Part shown: piece by piece, positions 14,662 to 22,913 of the stretch
Layout: the number at the start of each line of letters is the position of its first letter
How positions within the stretch are numbered: the stretch's first letter is position 1
DNA from: Lachnospiraceae bacterium
GTDB taxonomy: Bacteria > Bacillota > Clostridia > Lachnospirales > Lachnospiraceae
Direction: 5' to 3'
DNA: 38,949 nt
Assembly (NCBI GenBank): GCA_017469935.1
Contig: JAFUFL010000058.1
Coordinates: 1 to 38,949, forward strand
Translations under genes and position numbers: made by a program
The notes under the pieces: model-generated
Databases searched by the model: none
Told to the model about the DNA's origin: nothing
What the model saw: only the letters and a program-made list of their open reading frames with translations

Positions 14662-16416
14662 ATGAGAAAAATGAACAACCCGGTACTTTGTCTGATCTGT
14701 ATTGCCTTTATCCTTGTGATCGGAACCTTCTTCATCCTTAATGATTTCACCTGGAAGGACAACAGTGAGACTGAAACGGCCGAGGCGGCCGACACTTCCG
14801 AGAGCGCGACGGAGGCAAACACCGCCATGCCCACAGGCACGGCTTCCGGCATGCCCGCCGGCACAGCTTCCGGTATGCCCGCCGGCACAGCTTCCGGTGT
14901 GCCCGCCGGCACAGCTTCCGGTGTGCCCGCCGGCACAGCTTCCGGTAGGCCCGCCGGGACGTCCTACGGTACGCCCGCCGGCACAGCTTCCGGCACACCC
15001 GCCGGCACTGCTTCCGGCACGCCCGCCGGCACTGCTTCCGGCACGCCCGCCGGCACATCGAACGGAACATACGGCCGCACGTATACAAGTACGAGCACAA
15101 GCAATTACGATAACAGAAACACGAATCTTTATTCCCGTAACAGCAATGATGTTCCTGCTTCAAACACCGCCGGGCAGCCTGATCCTGCAAGCCGCGTACC
15201 GGCCAAGGATGTGAACAGAACTTCCACAAGCAGTACATCTCCTTCCGGCAATGGCGACCCCAAGCCGGAAAAAACATCCCCTGCCGGCAACGGCGACACC
15301 GAGACAGAAAAAACATCCCCTGCCGGCAACGGCGACACCGAGCCGGAAAAAACATCTCCCGCCGGCAGCGGCGACACCGAGACGGAAAAAACATCTCCTG
15401 CCTCAGACGAGGGCGAAAAGGAAGATTCATCAAAATCGGCGCCGGCCGATCCCGACAAAGAAGCCACGGATACTGAAGCCACGGATACTGAAACCACCGA
15501 CGCTGACGACTCTGACGAGGAAAAACCTGCCTCCAAGAAATTCTTCCTCTTTTCCATTTTCAGGGCTCCCGAGAAAAAAGAGGACACGAAAGAGATCGAG
15601 CAGGATTCCGATACCGATGAAACCGAACAGGATTCCGATACCGATGAAACCAAGAAGGATTCTGACACGGACGTAACCGAGCAGAATTCCGGCACCGAGC
15701 AGACCGAGCAGGATTCCGACACTGAGCAGTACGAGCAGTACGAGCAGTATTCTGACACGGAAGAGACCGAGCAGTATTCCGACACCGAGCAGAACGAGCA
15801 GTATTCCGACACTGAGCAGTACGAGCAGTATTCCGATACCGATGAGGCCGAGCAGTATTCCGATACCGATGAGGCCGAGCAGTATTTTGACACGGGTGCA
15901 GCCGAACAGTATCCCGAGGAAAGCGAGTACGAAGAGGAGCCGCAGCAGGCGCAAAGCATGACTTCCCAGGACGTCCTGTACACTCTGGACCGGTCGGTGG
16001 TCAATGGAAACGGTTCCTATATGCCCTATTATGAAGCTGACGGCGTTCCCGGAGTGATCACTGCCGACGGCTATGAGCACACGAACTGCTTCAGCCTCGC
16101 GGCGGGGGCCGGTGAGAATTTCGCCATTGGCAATGCCCGGTTCGTCGTATTTGATGTCAGCAGCCTTAACAGCTATCGCTATATGAATCTCTCCATCTGC
16201 GGCGAAGACGGCTCAAATGGTGCGATGAGCGTAGAAATCTACGTTGACTCAGATCTGGACGGCACACCGGATTACAATTACTATTTTGACTCCTGCTCTT
16301 CCGAGCAGACTGCAACTGTCAACATCGAAGGCGCCCAGTATGTCAGTATCCTGGTCAACAACATGTCCGATACGGATAACAGGATGGTCTTCTATAATCT
16401 TGAAGTCATGAATTAA
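14662..16416 (+). CDS. repeat-rich surface protein with NPCBM-like C-terminal domain
   Basis: The 584-residue protein has a single N-terminal membrane segment (about 7-27). Three repeat blocks follow: PAGTASG heptads (about 55-135), 13-residue TSPAGNGDTE-EK units (about 193-250) and acidic 9-10-residue EQDSDTDET/EQYSDTEQ units (about 312-420). A short basic-hydrophobic patch (KKFFLFSIFRAPEKK) separates blocks two and three. The last 145 residues contain a compact beta domain (GNGSYMPYYEADGVPG...CFSLAAGAG...YVSILVNNMSDT) resembling the NPCBM carbohydrate-binding fold. GGAGG precedes the start; a terminator follows. It is probably a cell-surface anchored binding protein with a long stalk. Confidence 0.7.
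   Translation: MRKMNNPVLCLICIAFILVIGTFFILNDFTWKDNSETETAEAADTSESATEANTAMPTGTASGMPAGTASGMPAGTASGVPAGTASGVPAGTASGRPAGTSYGTPAGTASGTPAGTASGTPAGTASGTPAGTSNGTYGRTYTSTSTSNYDNRNTNLYSRNSNDVPASNTAGQPDPASRVPAKDVNRTSTSSTSPSGNGDPKPEKTSPAGNGDTETEKTSPAGNGDTEPEKTSPAGSGDTETEKTSPASDEGEKEDSSKSAPADPDKEATDTEATDTETTDADDSDEEKPASKKFFLFSIFRAPEKKEDTKEIEQDSDTDETEQDSDTDETKKDSDTDVTEQNSGTEQTEQDSDTEQYEQYEQYSDTEETEQYSDTEQNEQYSDTEQYEQYSDTDEAEQYSDTDEAEQYFDTGAAEQYPEESEYEEEPQQAQSMTSQDVLYTLDRSVVNGNGSYMPYYEADGVPGVITADGYEHTNCFSLAAGAGENFAIGNARFVVFDVSSLNSYRYMNLSICGEDGSNGAMSVEIYVDSDLDGTPDYNYYFDSCSSEQTATVNIEGAQYVSILVNNMSDTDNRMVFYNLEVMN
14825..15060 (+). repeat. 21-bp in-gene tandem repeat (PAGTASG), about eleven units
   Basis: Units of the form CCCGCCGGCACAGCTTCCGG run head to tail; several neighbouring copies differ by one or two bases only. 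The unit length keeps frame, so copy-number changes would alter stalk length without frameshift. Confidence 0.9.
15240..15405 (+). repeat. 39-bp in-gene tandem repeat, four units
   Basis: Four units encode TSPAGNGDTE(T/P)EK, with near identity at nucleotide level between units two to four. They are part of the surface protein stalk. Confidence 0.85.
15600..15912 (+). repeat. 27-33-bp acidic in-gene repeats
   Basis: Repeats encode EQDSDTDET and EQYSDTEQ variants, about ten copies with mixed spacing. They give a highly negative, probably extended segment rich in tyrosine in its second half. Confidence 0.8.
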
Positions 16417-16438
16417 CGGCAGAATCTTTACATTAAAG

Positions 16439-16484
16439 AAAGCAGCCTCCATCGGTCAACTCGTGGCCGTGGAGGCTGCTTTTC
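16439..16484. terminator. terminator between convergent genes
   Basis: AAAGCAGCCTCCA (16439-16451) pairs with TGGAGGCTGCTTT (16470-16482) around an 18-nt loop, followed by T residues. It lies 22 nt after the surface protein stop and about 50 nt beyond the nitroreductase stop on the other strand, so it can serve both. Confidence 0.88.
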
Positions 16485-16532
16485 AAAGCTGTTTTCAAGA
16501 CAGCAATATTTTTCTTGCCAAAATCTCTTGTC

Positions 16533-17195
16533 TCATCTGCACTTATGCCCGGACGCCGCCTCAAAATTATACTTGACGATTCCCAGGTCTATCATGGCCA
16601 AAGGACCGCGTCCGGCTTTGATCACCGGCGTGTCGCCTTCCAGTGAGATCACAAATTTCTGCTGGTTCACGGCAGTGGGCGCCATCATGGCCGCCTTTAC
16701 GCCATTCTTGAACCAGATCGGCATATCTGCTTCCGCCACGGTGCAGAGCTTCGCCAGTGGTTTGGATTTGTGTTTGGTCCCCTGCGTTTCGCCGTAGCCG
16801 ATCGCGATCACGCACACAATCTTCTCCCCCGCTTCCCGGTCCGCCTTGCACTTGCCCCGGGAATAAGTTCCGGCCACCCAGCAGGTGTTGAGGCCCATCA
16901 TCTGCGCCGCGAGGACGATTTTCTGGCCGTAATATCCGGCCTTCTCGTCAAGATTTTCCAGCGATTGGGGCCCGACGATTGCAATATAATTGTTTGCGTT
17001 CCTGAAGCTTCCGTAATGGGCCAAAAAAGAGTTAAAGCACTCAGGATCATCCGTGATCAGCTGCATGTGAAGGCCGCTCTCCGCGTTGCACGCATCGATC
17101 AGCTTATTAAGTTCTGCCACGGTTTCTTCGGGGATCGGAACATTTGTGTACTGCCTGACGCTGTGACGTGATTTGATTGCTTCTCTGATATCCAT
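16533..17195 (-). CDS. nitroreductase-family protein
   Basis: The start at 17195 has TGGAGG about 7 nt upstream and gives 220 residues. The N-terminus IREAIKSRHSVRQYTNVPIP carries the RHSVR FMN-phosphate contact typical of the nitroreductase superfamily. Further family-like blocks are YGQKIVLAAQMMGLNTCWVAGTYSRG and MAPTAVNQQKFVI. The short form with this last motif fits the TM-nitroreductase subgroup. It should be a flavin-dependent reductase of unknown substrate. The gene is divergent from aspartate kinase. Confidence 0.85.
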   Translation of the reverse strand: MDIREAIKSRHSVRQYTNVPIPEETVAELNKLIDACNAESGLHMQLITDDPECFNSFLAHYGSFRNANNYIAIVGPQSLENLDEKAGYYGQKIVLAAQMMGLNTCWVAGTYSRGKCKADREAGEKIVCVIAIGYGETQGTKHKSKPLAKLCTVAEADMPIWFKNGVKAAMMAPTAVNQQKFVISLEGDTPVIKAGRGPLAMIDLGIVKYNFEAASGHKCR

Positions 17196-17312
17196 TTTGA
17201 TACCTCCATTTGCCAAAAGAAAGGGCTCCGCGGGAGTAAAACAGACAGGCGAAAAAAAAGAGCCCGCGATATTTCACGATTAATTATACAACAATGCGTG
17301 CGCCAATCATGC

Positions 17313-17374
17313 TATAATTTGCAGGAATACGTGAAAATCGACCTCCGGGGTCGGTTCACAGTACAGTCGGAGGA
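17313..17374 (+). promoter_or_regulatory. aspartate kinase promoter and short leader hairpin
   Basis: A TATAAT at 17313-17318 is followed by a leader of about 60 nt. Within it CGACC/GGTCG form a hairpin (17339-17353). CCTCCG at 17342-17347, partly in this stem, is exactly complementary to the ribosome site CGGAGG at 17368-17373. Two exclusive foldings are therefore possible, one hiding the ribosome site. A lysine riboswitch would not fit in this short leader. Confidence 0.45.
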
Positions 17375-17380
17375 ATCATT

Positions 17381-18715
17381 ATGAGCAAGCGCATTGTAGT
17401 CGCCAAATTCGGGGGAACATCCGTTGCGGACGCCGCCCAGTTTCGCAAGATCAGGGAAATCGTAGAGTCCAATCCGGAGCGAAGATTTATTGTCGTCTCG
17501 GCGCCGGGCAAGCGTTATCCCGACGACATAAAAGTGACTGATCTCCTTCTCACCTGCTATGAGAAGGCTGTCGCCGGGCAATCTTTTGCCGCGGAATTTG
17601 AGCAGATCCGCCAGCGCTTTCGCGCGATCATCGACGGTCTGAAGATGGATTTCCCTCTCGAGAGCGAGCTCGAAATCCTCCGGAATTCTCTCCTGACAGA
17701 GCCCATGAAGGATTACACTGCCAGCAGAGGCGAATATCTCACCGCCCGAATTATGTCAAAATATCTCGGCTTCACATTCGTCGACCCGGCCTGGTGCGTC
17801 TGCTTTGATCAGGACGGACAGCTGAACGCGCCCATGACCTCCCGGACCATGCGCGCCTCTCTCCTTCCTCTGAACCGCGCCGTCATCGCAGGATTCTACG
17901 GCGCCGATATGATCGGCACCATCCGCACCTTCGAGAGAGGCGGCTCCGATATCACCGGAAGCCTGGCCGCCTGCGCCGTCAGCGCAGATCTCTATGAAAA
18001 CTGGACGGATGTATCCGGTCTGTATGCGGCAGACCCCAGGATCGTCGAAAATCCGGAGACTGTCTCCTACATGAGTTACAGGGAACTTCGCACCCTCTCC
18101 TATATGGGCGCTTCCGTTCTCCACTCCGACGCCGTTCTCTCCGCTTCCGAGCTGGAGATCCCGATCAACATCCGCAATACCAATAAACCCGAAGATCCGG
18201 GCACCATAATCGTTCGCCATCTTCCCAAAGGCGTCACCAAGAATCCCGTGACCGGCGTCTCCGGCAGAAAGGGAATGTCCCTGATCCAGATTGAAAAAGT
18301 CATGGTCAGCGACGGTTCCGGCTTCAGCGCCCTGATGCTCGATATCCTCAAGGAGAGAGCGCTCCCCTTCGAATACTGCCTGACAGGCATCGATTCGATC
18401 ACGCTCGTCATCCGCACGGAACTTCTCGCCCCCTGCAAGGAGGACCTTTTTGACGAAATCCGGGAAACCCTGAATCCTGACTTCATCAGCCTGCGCGACA
18501 ACCTCTCGCTGATCGCCGTTACGGGCGAAAAAGCCACGGAATCCAGCGACGCAAACGTGCGGGTTCTCGAAAAGCTCACCGAGGAAGGGATCGAGATCAG
18601 CACGATCAACCAGGGGGCCGGCAAGCTCAACCTGCTGATCGGCGTCCCCGAAGACCGCTATGAAGATGCCATCAAGGCCATCTATGCCTTCCGGCAGAGC
18701 CATCAGGCGAGCTGA
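17381..18715 (+). CDS. lysC: aspartate kinase
   Basis: The 444-residue protein begins KRIVVAKFGGTSVADAAQF, the signature of aspartokinases, which phosphorylate aspartate at the entry to lysine, threonine and methionine synthesis. Other conserved blocks are SAPGKR, SRGEYLTARIMSKYLG, TFERGGSDITGS, WTDVSGLYAADPR and SYREL. Two ACT domains occupy about 300-440, with the second containing TGEKATESSDANVRVLEKL and STINQGAGKLNLL. The ribosome site is CGGAGG at 7 nt. It is transcribed alone and ends 60 nt before the paired-palindrome element. The isozyme class cannot be told from sequence alone, so the symbol is generic. Confidence 0.9.
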   Translation: MSKRIVVAKFGGTSVADAAQFRKIREIVESNPERRFIVVSAPGKRYPDDIKVTDLLLTCYEKAVAGQSFAAEFEQIRQRFRAIIDGLKMDFPLESELEILRNSLLTEPMKDYTASRGEYLTARIMSKYLGFTFVDPAWCVCFDQDGQLNAPMTSRTMRASLLPLNRAVIAGFYGADMIGTIRTFERGGSDITGSLAACAVSADLYENWTDVSGLYAADPRIVENPETVSYMSYRELRTLSYMGASVLHSDAVLSASELEIPINIRNTNKPEDPGTIIVRHLPKGVTKNPVTGVSGRKGMSLIQIEKVMVSDGSGFSALMLDILKERALPFEYCLTGIDSITLVIRTELLAPCKEDLFDEIRETLNPDFISLRDNLSLIAVTGEKATESSDANVRVLEKLTEEGIEISTINQGAGKLNLLIGVPEDRYEDAIKAIYAFRQSHQAS

Positions 18716-18756
18716 TTCTGATATTGATATTGATCCTGATGCTGATTCTGATTTGC
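18712..18756 (+). repeat. TGAT-rich hexamer tract at the aspartate kinase stop
   Basis: The stop codon TGA is the first element of about seven consecutive 6-nt units of the form TGATNN. In the +1 frame they read Asp-Xaa repeats (DSDIDIDPDADSDL). Such tracts can shift a C-terminus by slippage; here the annotated stop removes it. Confidence 0.7.
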
Positions 18757-18774
18757 CAATACCCTTTTTTAAAA

Positions 18775-18892
18775 CCCTTCTTCGGTGGAATATCCGCCGA
18801 AGAAGGGCTTGGAAAATGGTACTATGACCGCCTAAGAGATATATAGGTCTGTTTCTGTCCCCTTCTTCGGTGGAATATCCACCGAAGAAGGG
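18775..18892. repeat. paired-palindrome intergenic element, copy B
   Basis: Two 33-nt palindromes (18775-18807 and 18860-18892) are separated by 52 nt, the same layout and total length as copy A at 4266-4383. The second palindrome is identical to that of copy A; the first differs at a few positions. It lies between two convergent genes. Outer A/T-rich flanks (near 18763 and 18893) are also roughly inverted relative to one another. Confidence 0.85.
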
Positions 18893-18970
18893 TTTTTAAA
18901 AGGCATATACACTTTTCAAACGAGGCTGCCCCTGCAGAACCCGGCCTGGCTTCGCCCAATAATGCGCAGG

Positions 18971-19040
18971 TTCCCCCGACAGTCCGGGTGTTCCCTCGAC
19001 AGTCCGGGTGTTCCCTCGACAGTCCGGGTGTTCCCCCGCC
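18971..19040. repeat. 20-bp tandem repeat, 3.5 copies
   Basis: Units at 18971-18990, 18991-19010 and 19011-19030 read TTCCC(C/T)CGACAGTCCGGGTG, followed by a partial copy. They abut the 3' end of the nitrilase-like gene. No coding role is seen. The remaining part of 18893-18970 shows nothing recognisable. Confidence 0.9.
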
Positions 19041-19048
19041 AACCGCTC

Positions 19049-19840
19049 TCATCCCCCCAGCGGAATCTGCCGCCGCACCCTTTCCACTCTTTCCGGGTCG
19101 ATCTGCGCGGACAATATTCCCTCTTCCGCCCCCAGTTCGCACACAACGCTCCCCCAGGGATCGGTCAAAATACTGTGCCCATAGGCCACATAAGAAGCCC
19201 TCTCATCTCTGGCCGGCGAACAGCCGAGTACATAGATCTGCTGGTCCAATGCCCGGCTCCTGAACAGCGTCTCCCAGTGAGCGGGGCCGGTTGTCATGTT
19301 GAAAGCCGCCGGGATGAAGACTATTTTGGCTCCTGCCTTTCGCATCTCGATGAACAGGTCCGGAAACCGGATGTCAAAACAGATGCAGACCCCCATCTTT
19401 CCGAACTCCGTATCAAACACCGTGATCTGTGTGCCGGGAGACAGAACGTCAGACTCTTTGAAATACTGGCCGCCCTGCACATCGATATCAAACAAATGGA
19501 TCTTCCGATGTCTGCCGATCAGCTTTCCACCTCGGTCGAAAATATAGGAAGTATTGTAAATCTTTCCTTCCTCTAGCTCGGGGATCGATCCGCCAATCAC
19601 ATAAGCCTTTCTTTCCCACGCCAGATTCGCCAGAAACCGGTATGTCTCCCCCTCTCCACTCTCAGCAAACTGAGGAAAACACTTGTTGTCATAAGGACAG
19701 GTAAAGATCTCCGGAAGCACAACAAAGTCCGGATCGGGTCCCCTGTATGAGTCCAGCATTGCCTTTACGGCGTCTCTGTTTTGGCCGGGGTCGGAATAAG
19801 TCTTTTTCTGCAGAGCAATGACTCTAAATATCTTACTCAT
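19049..19840 (-). CDS. nitrilase-superfamily amidohydrolase, Nit2/omega-amidase-like
   Basis: The 263-residue protein has the full nitrilase triad: Glu44 in VVLPEIF, Lys113 in GRHRKIHLFDI and Cys154 in CICFDIRFP. The sequence HLFDIDVQGGQYFKESDVLSPG is close to Nit2-type omega-amidases, which hydrolyse alpha-ketoglutaramate and alpha-ketosuccinamate. A GGGAGAG site precedes the ATG. The C-terminus runs to the 20-bp tandem repeats. The omega-amidase role is a family-level prediction; other carbon-nitrogen hydrolases remain possible. Confidence 0.87.
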   Translation of the reverse strand: MSKIFRVIALQKKTYSDPGQNRDAVKAMLDSYRGPDPDFVVLPEIFTCPYDNKCFPQFAESGEGETYRFLANLAWERKAYVIGGSIPELEEGKIYNTSYIFDRGGKLIGRHRKIHLFDIDVQGGQYFKESDVLSPGTQITVFDTEFGKMGVCICFDIRFPDLFIEMRKAGAKIVFIPAAFNMTTGPAHWETLFRSRALDQQIYVLGCSPARDERASYVAYGHSILTDPWGSVVCELGAEEGILSAQIDPERVERVRRQIPLGG

Positions 19841-19891
19841 TGGTCTCTCCCTTCGTGCAGCGCTCCGTTTATATTACCATACCTCTGAGAC

Positions 19892-19926
19892 AAAAAAACG
19901 GCCGCTGTGTGATCACACAGCGGCCG
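19892..19926 (-). terminator. strong rho-independent terminator
   Basis: On the minus strand CGGCCGCTGTGTG and its complement form a 13-bp stem with a very short loop, followed by seven T (19898-19892). It follows the lipoprotein gene by 28 nt. Confidence 0.93.
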
Positions 19927-19954
19927 CGGCCGTTATTTTGGAACAGTTGCGATA

Positions 19955-20992
19955 TTACTTTCCGGCAAGAGCGTGATACCACTCGTTCATGATGGCGCTC
20001 GCCTTGGAAGTTCCGTCCTCAAATGTCACCTTGTAGAAATACTCCTGCTGCTCGCTTCCTTCTGCGCCGATGACCTGACGAATGATATTCTCGCTTCCCT
20101 CAGCCAGGAAGAAATCATAGCGGACATTGTCCTCGGGGAAATTCAGAACGACATACTCGCCGTCGGGAACTTCGTTTTCAGCCAGATTGACGGACTCATA
20201 TGTGGCGCCGTTCGTCATCTTCTCATAGAAAGCGATGGGATCAACATCCTTGGGTTCCATCGGTCCGAACTCCGTTGTGCTGATCGTGTACTTGGCATTC
20301 TCATCAAATGCCGCTTTTCCCAGAGCCGCTTCAACGGAAGTTCCGTTGTAGTATACCTTTGTGAGGCCGTTGTCTGCCGCAAAGTTCTCGCGGACATCGT
20401 TTGCCCATGCGCAGGCTGCTTCCCACTCTGCCTGGTCCTTCTGCATCTCCTCGGGCGTAGCGCGCTCATAGCGGACGTCTGTGGGATGATGGTAGATCAG
20501 GTAGGTTCCGTCTTCCGCTTTCGCAATCGGATCCTCGCCGGGATAATCACTTGCCAGCATCTTCCGTGTGCTGTCTACATCTCTCTCCGTGATCGCGAAG
20601 AGCCAGCCCGCACTCATATTCTCATTAGCGGTTCCCTTGGCCGCCTCGACGGACTTGGTCTCGTAGCAGTCGAAAATGACGCCGTCCTCGCTCACTTCGG
20701 GCGTTTCCACCGTGATCTTGTCTGCCAGCTCCGCGGGAACTGTGATCTTATAGCCCTTGTTCTCATAGACCTTGGCTTCCGCCGGCTGCGTAGCCGTCTC
20801 CTCGGTCTTCTCTCCCTCGGTCTTCTCTTCCTCGGTCTTCTCTTCCTTAGTCTCTTCGACTGCGGTCTGCGCGGCACCTGCCGCCTCGTCGCCTTTATCC
20901 TGGGCACCTGCGGCACCGCAAGCCGCCATGGAGACGATCAGTACCGGTACAAGCACGCCCATCTTAACTAAATCTGCTATTCTTCTTTTCAC
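19955..20992 (-). CDS. predicted lipoprotein of unknown function
   Basis: The 345-residue protein starts with GTG, supported by GGAGG 8 nt upstream. The signal peptide ends in SMAAC (Cys25). A Lys/Glu/Thr-rich linker (about 45-72) with EEKTE repeats follows. The rest is an alpha/beta globular region beginning VYENKGYKITVPAELADKI, a pattern seen in many Firmicute lipoproteins that resemble PsbP/MOG1-like folds, though I cannot confirm that. Two similar segments (YKITVPAEL and YTISTTEFGP) hint at an internal duplication. It has its own promoter (TTGTAA at 21094-21099, TATTAT at 21072-21077) and terminator. Confidence 0.75.
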   Translation of the reverse strand: MKRRIADLVKMGVLVPVLIVSMAACGAAGAQDKGDEAAGAAQTAVEETKEEKTEEEKTEGEKTEETATQPAEAKVYENKGYKITVPAELADKITVETPEVSEDGVIFDCYETKSVEAAKGTANENMSAGWLFAITERDVDSTRKMLASDYPGEDPIAKAEDGTYLIYHHPTDVRYERATPEEMQKDQAEWEAACAWANDVRENFAADNGLTKVYYNGTSVEAALGKAAFDENAKYTISTTEFGPMEPKDVDPIAFYEKMTNGATYESVNLAENEVPDGEYVVLNFPEDNVRYDFFLAEGSENIIRQVIGAEGSEQQEYFYKVTFEDGTSKASAIMNEWYHALAGK

Positions 20993-21071
20993 TTTTCAAT
21001 CCTCCTGATTGTTTGAACTCAATACGTTCGGTCATGTGAGAGTCCTCACAGCGCCTGTCTGATGGACTCAT

Positions 21072-21099
21072 ATAATAATATACGATAACTGACTTACAA
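21072..21099 (-). promoter_or_regulatory. probable promoter of the lipoprotein gene
   Basis: Minus-strand TTGTAA and TATTAT are separated by 16 nt, about 80 nt upstream of the GTG start. Just upstream, at 21130-21166, short 9-10-nt repeats of GGAATAAGC and GGAATACCC run past the stop of the previous gene. Confidence 0.5.
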
Positions 21100-21160
21100 T
21101 CCACGAAATATTTTTCGCGGCTGCTCCACCGGGTATTCCGGGTATTCCGGCTTATTCCGC

Positions 21161-22903
21161 TTATTCCAATGTCAAAACATAGTTGCTGCTTCCTTCCGCC
21201 GCTTCAATGCAGATCATCGCATGGGAGCCGGGTTTCGTGCCATGGATCGTAAGGCTGTCGCCATTTACAAAATAAGAATCCGTATACAGGTTTTCCCCAA
21301 GGTCATTATATACCTTCAGCGCCACGGCACTGTCTCCGGTCAATCCGGAAATCGTCAGCGTCACGTCCCCGGTCCTCGATGATGTAAAGGAATAAGTATT
21401 TGACTGGTCCGCGACTTCAATGCTGTCCTTGATCGTGTCCCCTTCTGTGATCTCCACGATGTCCTTGGGCTGGTATACGGAGAGTATGTAGGTTCCGAGC
21501 CCTTCCGACTGCGCTACATAGACCTTGTAGGTCTCGCCGGCCTTAAGACCCGCAAATGTTCTGCCTGTATTTGATCTGTTGTACGTGCCGAAGGTTCCGA
21601 TATTTTGGCCGAGTTTGTCATACATACTGATCTCAAAGCTGTCGTCGGTGTTGACCTCCGTCATCTCGATCCTGCAGTTTCCGTCCGCCCGCGCGGCAAA
21701 GGTATAGCAGTTGCGCTGGTACGCAAACTCGCTGCGGTCCTTTACATGCACATACTCTTCCATATCGACCGCTGTTTTCTGCCTGCCGACCAGCAGATCG
21801 TAAGAACCGATCTCTTCGCTCTGGCTCACCGCAAGAGTGTATGTTTCCCCCTCTGTCAGTTCGGCCCAGATGCCTCTGCCGGTATACGCGTATGAATTGG
21901 AAGTGACCCTGGCTCCGAGCCTGTCATACAGCACCATGCCGATCCGCATGTCCGCCATCATTTCGCTCGGGAAGAAAGAGTACATACCTGTTTCTCCGGC
22001 AGTGATCGTATAGACATTCTCCTGGTTCTTGTAATCCATTCTGTCGGACAGGACAGTGATGTCCGACAGATCCGTGACCGGTTTGGGCATACCGACGCGG
22101 ACCACAAATTCGCTCAGGCCTTCCGACTGGATCACGTGGATCGAATATTTCTCACCCGGTCCGGCTGTTTTAAACACAACGCCGCTGCCGTTTCTGCCCC
22201 AGCCTAAACCGCCTTTCCGCTCTCCCTTCCCATCGTAGATCTGTATTTCGGCGCCTTCATCGCTCCTCATCTCCGCTATATATACATATACATTCCCCGG
22301 GTTGGGCACGGTCACGTCAAAACGGACTTCCTGCCCTCTCTCGGTAAAATGCACAGGAAACTCCTTGATCTCAGCGGCCGCTATGCTCTCTGTCTTCTGC
22401 GGAATCGGATCGATCTCCGGGACTTCCGCGTCATAAGGCGGGACTTCGATCACTCTGCCTTCTGATGAAGCCTCCTGCGTATCCTGACCATTCTCTGTCC
22501 CTGTCTCCGAATCCGCATCCTGCACAACCTCCTCGCCGGTTTCGTTTCCGCCACCGCTTCCCGATAAGGCGCCGATCACTGCCCCGCAGGCCTTGAAGAT
22601 CAGACCCAGTGCGATAATGACGGCAGCTGCGGCAGCCGCACGGGGCAGTATCCTCCTGATCTTAATCCTGAGCTGCTCCCCATAGTCTTCTCTCGAAGAC
22701 AGATCCTGCTCCTTCTTCCCCGTGTTATCGATTCGGATATTGTAATTGATCACATTGTTCTGCTCGATGGACCGCACGATCAGGAGTTTGGTTTTACAAA
22801 AAGGGCATGTCGCGACCTCCTTGTCCGGATCAAGGTCCAGCTGTCCGCCGCACTGCGGGCACTTCAGAATAATCATTTTGGAACTGTCTGATTTTTCCGC
22901 CAT
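21161..22903 (-). CDS. zinc-ribbon, single-TM protein with PPC-like beta-sandwich repeats
   Basis: ATG at 22903 with AGGAGA 8 nt upstream gives 580 residues. Cys15, 18, 33 and 36 (CPQCGG...CPFCK) form a cytoplasmic zinc ribbon. A membrane helix spans about 88-112, then an acidic linker. From about 200 to the end come four copies of a beta-sandwich unit with recurring endings such as ETYTLAVSQSEEIGSYDLLV, ETYKVYVAQSEGLGTYILSV and KYSIHVIQSEGLSEFVVRV. The unit resembles pre-peptidase C-terminal (PPC) domains. The protein starts 10 nt after the clostripain-LRR gene, so both are one operon. It probably senses or binds outside the cell while the ribbon faces inside. Confidence 0.75.
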   Translation of the reverse strand: MAEKSDSSKMIILKCPQCGGQLDLDPDKEVATCPFCKTKLLIVRSIEQNNVINYNIRIDNTGKKEQDLSSREDYGEQLRIKIRRILPRAAAAAAVIIALGLIFKACGAVIGALSGSGGGNETGEEVVQDADSETGTENGQDTQEASSEGRVIEVPPYDAEVPEIDPIPQKTESIAAAEIKEFPVHFTERGQEVRFDVTVPNPGNVYVYIAEMRSDEGAEIQIYDGKGERKGGLGWGRNGSGVVFKTAGPGEKYSIHVIQSEGLSEFVVRVGMPKPVTDLSDITVLSDRMDYKNQENVYTITAGETGMYSFFPSEMMADMRIGMVLYDRLGARVTSNSYAYTGRGIWAELTEGETYTLAVSQSEEIGSYDLLVGRQKTAVDMEEYVHVKDRSEFAYQRNCYTFAARADGNCRIEMTEVNTDDSFEISMYDKLGQNIGTFGTYNRSNTGRTFAGLKAGETYKVYVAQSEGLGTYILSVYQPKDIVEITEGDTIKDSIEVADQSNTYSFTSSRTGDVTLTISGLTGDSAVALKVYNDLGENLYTDSYFVNGDSLTIHGTKPGSHAMICIEAAEGSSNYVLTLE

Positions 22904-22913
22904 TAGATATCTC

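Noticed and set aside
17319-17380. Lysine riboswitch upstream of aspartate kinase
   Set aside because: The leader is only about 60 nt after the likely transcription start, far shorter than the L box, and none of its conserved blocks are present.
18971-19040. Possible CRISPR array
   Set aside because: Units of 20 bp follow head to tail without spacers, and no cas gene is in the window.
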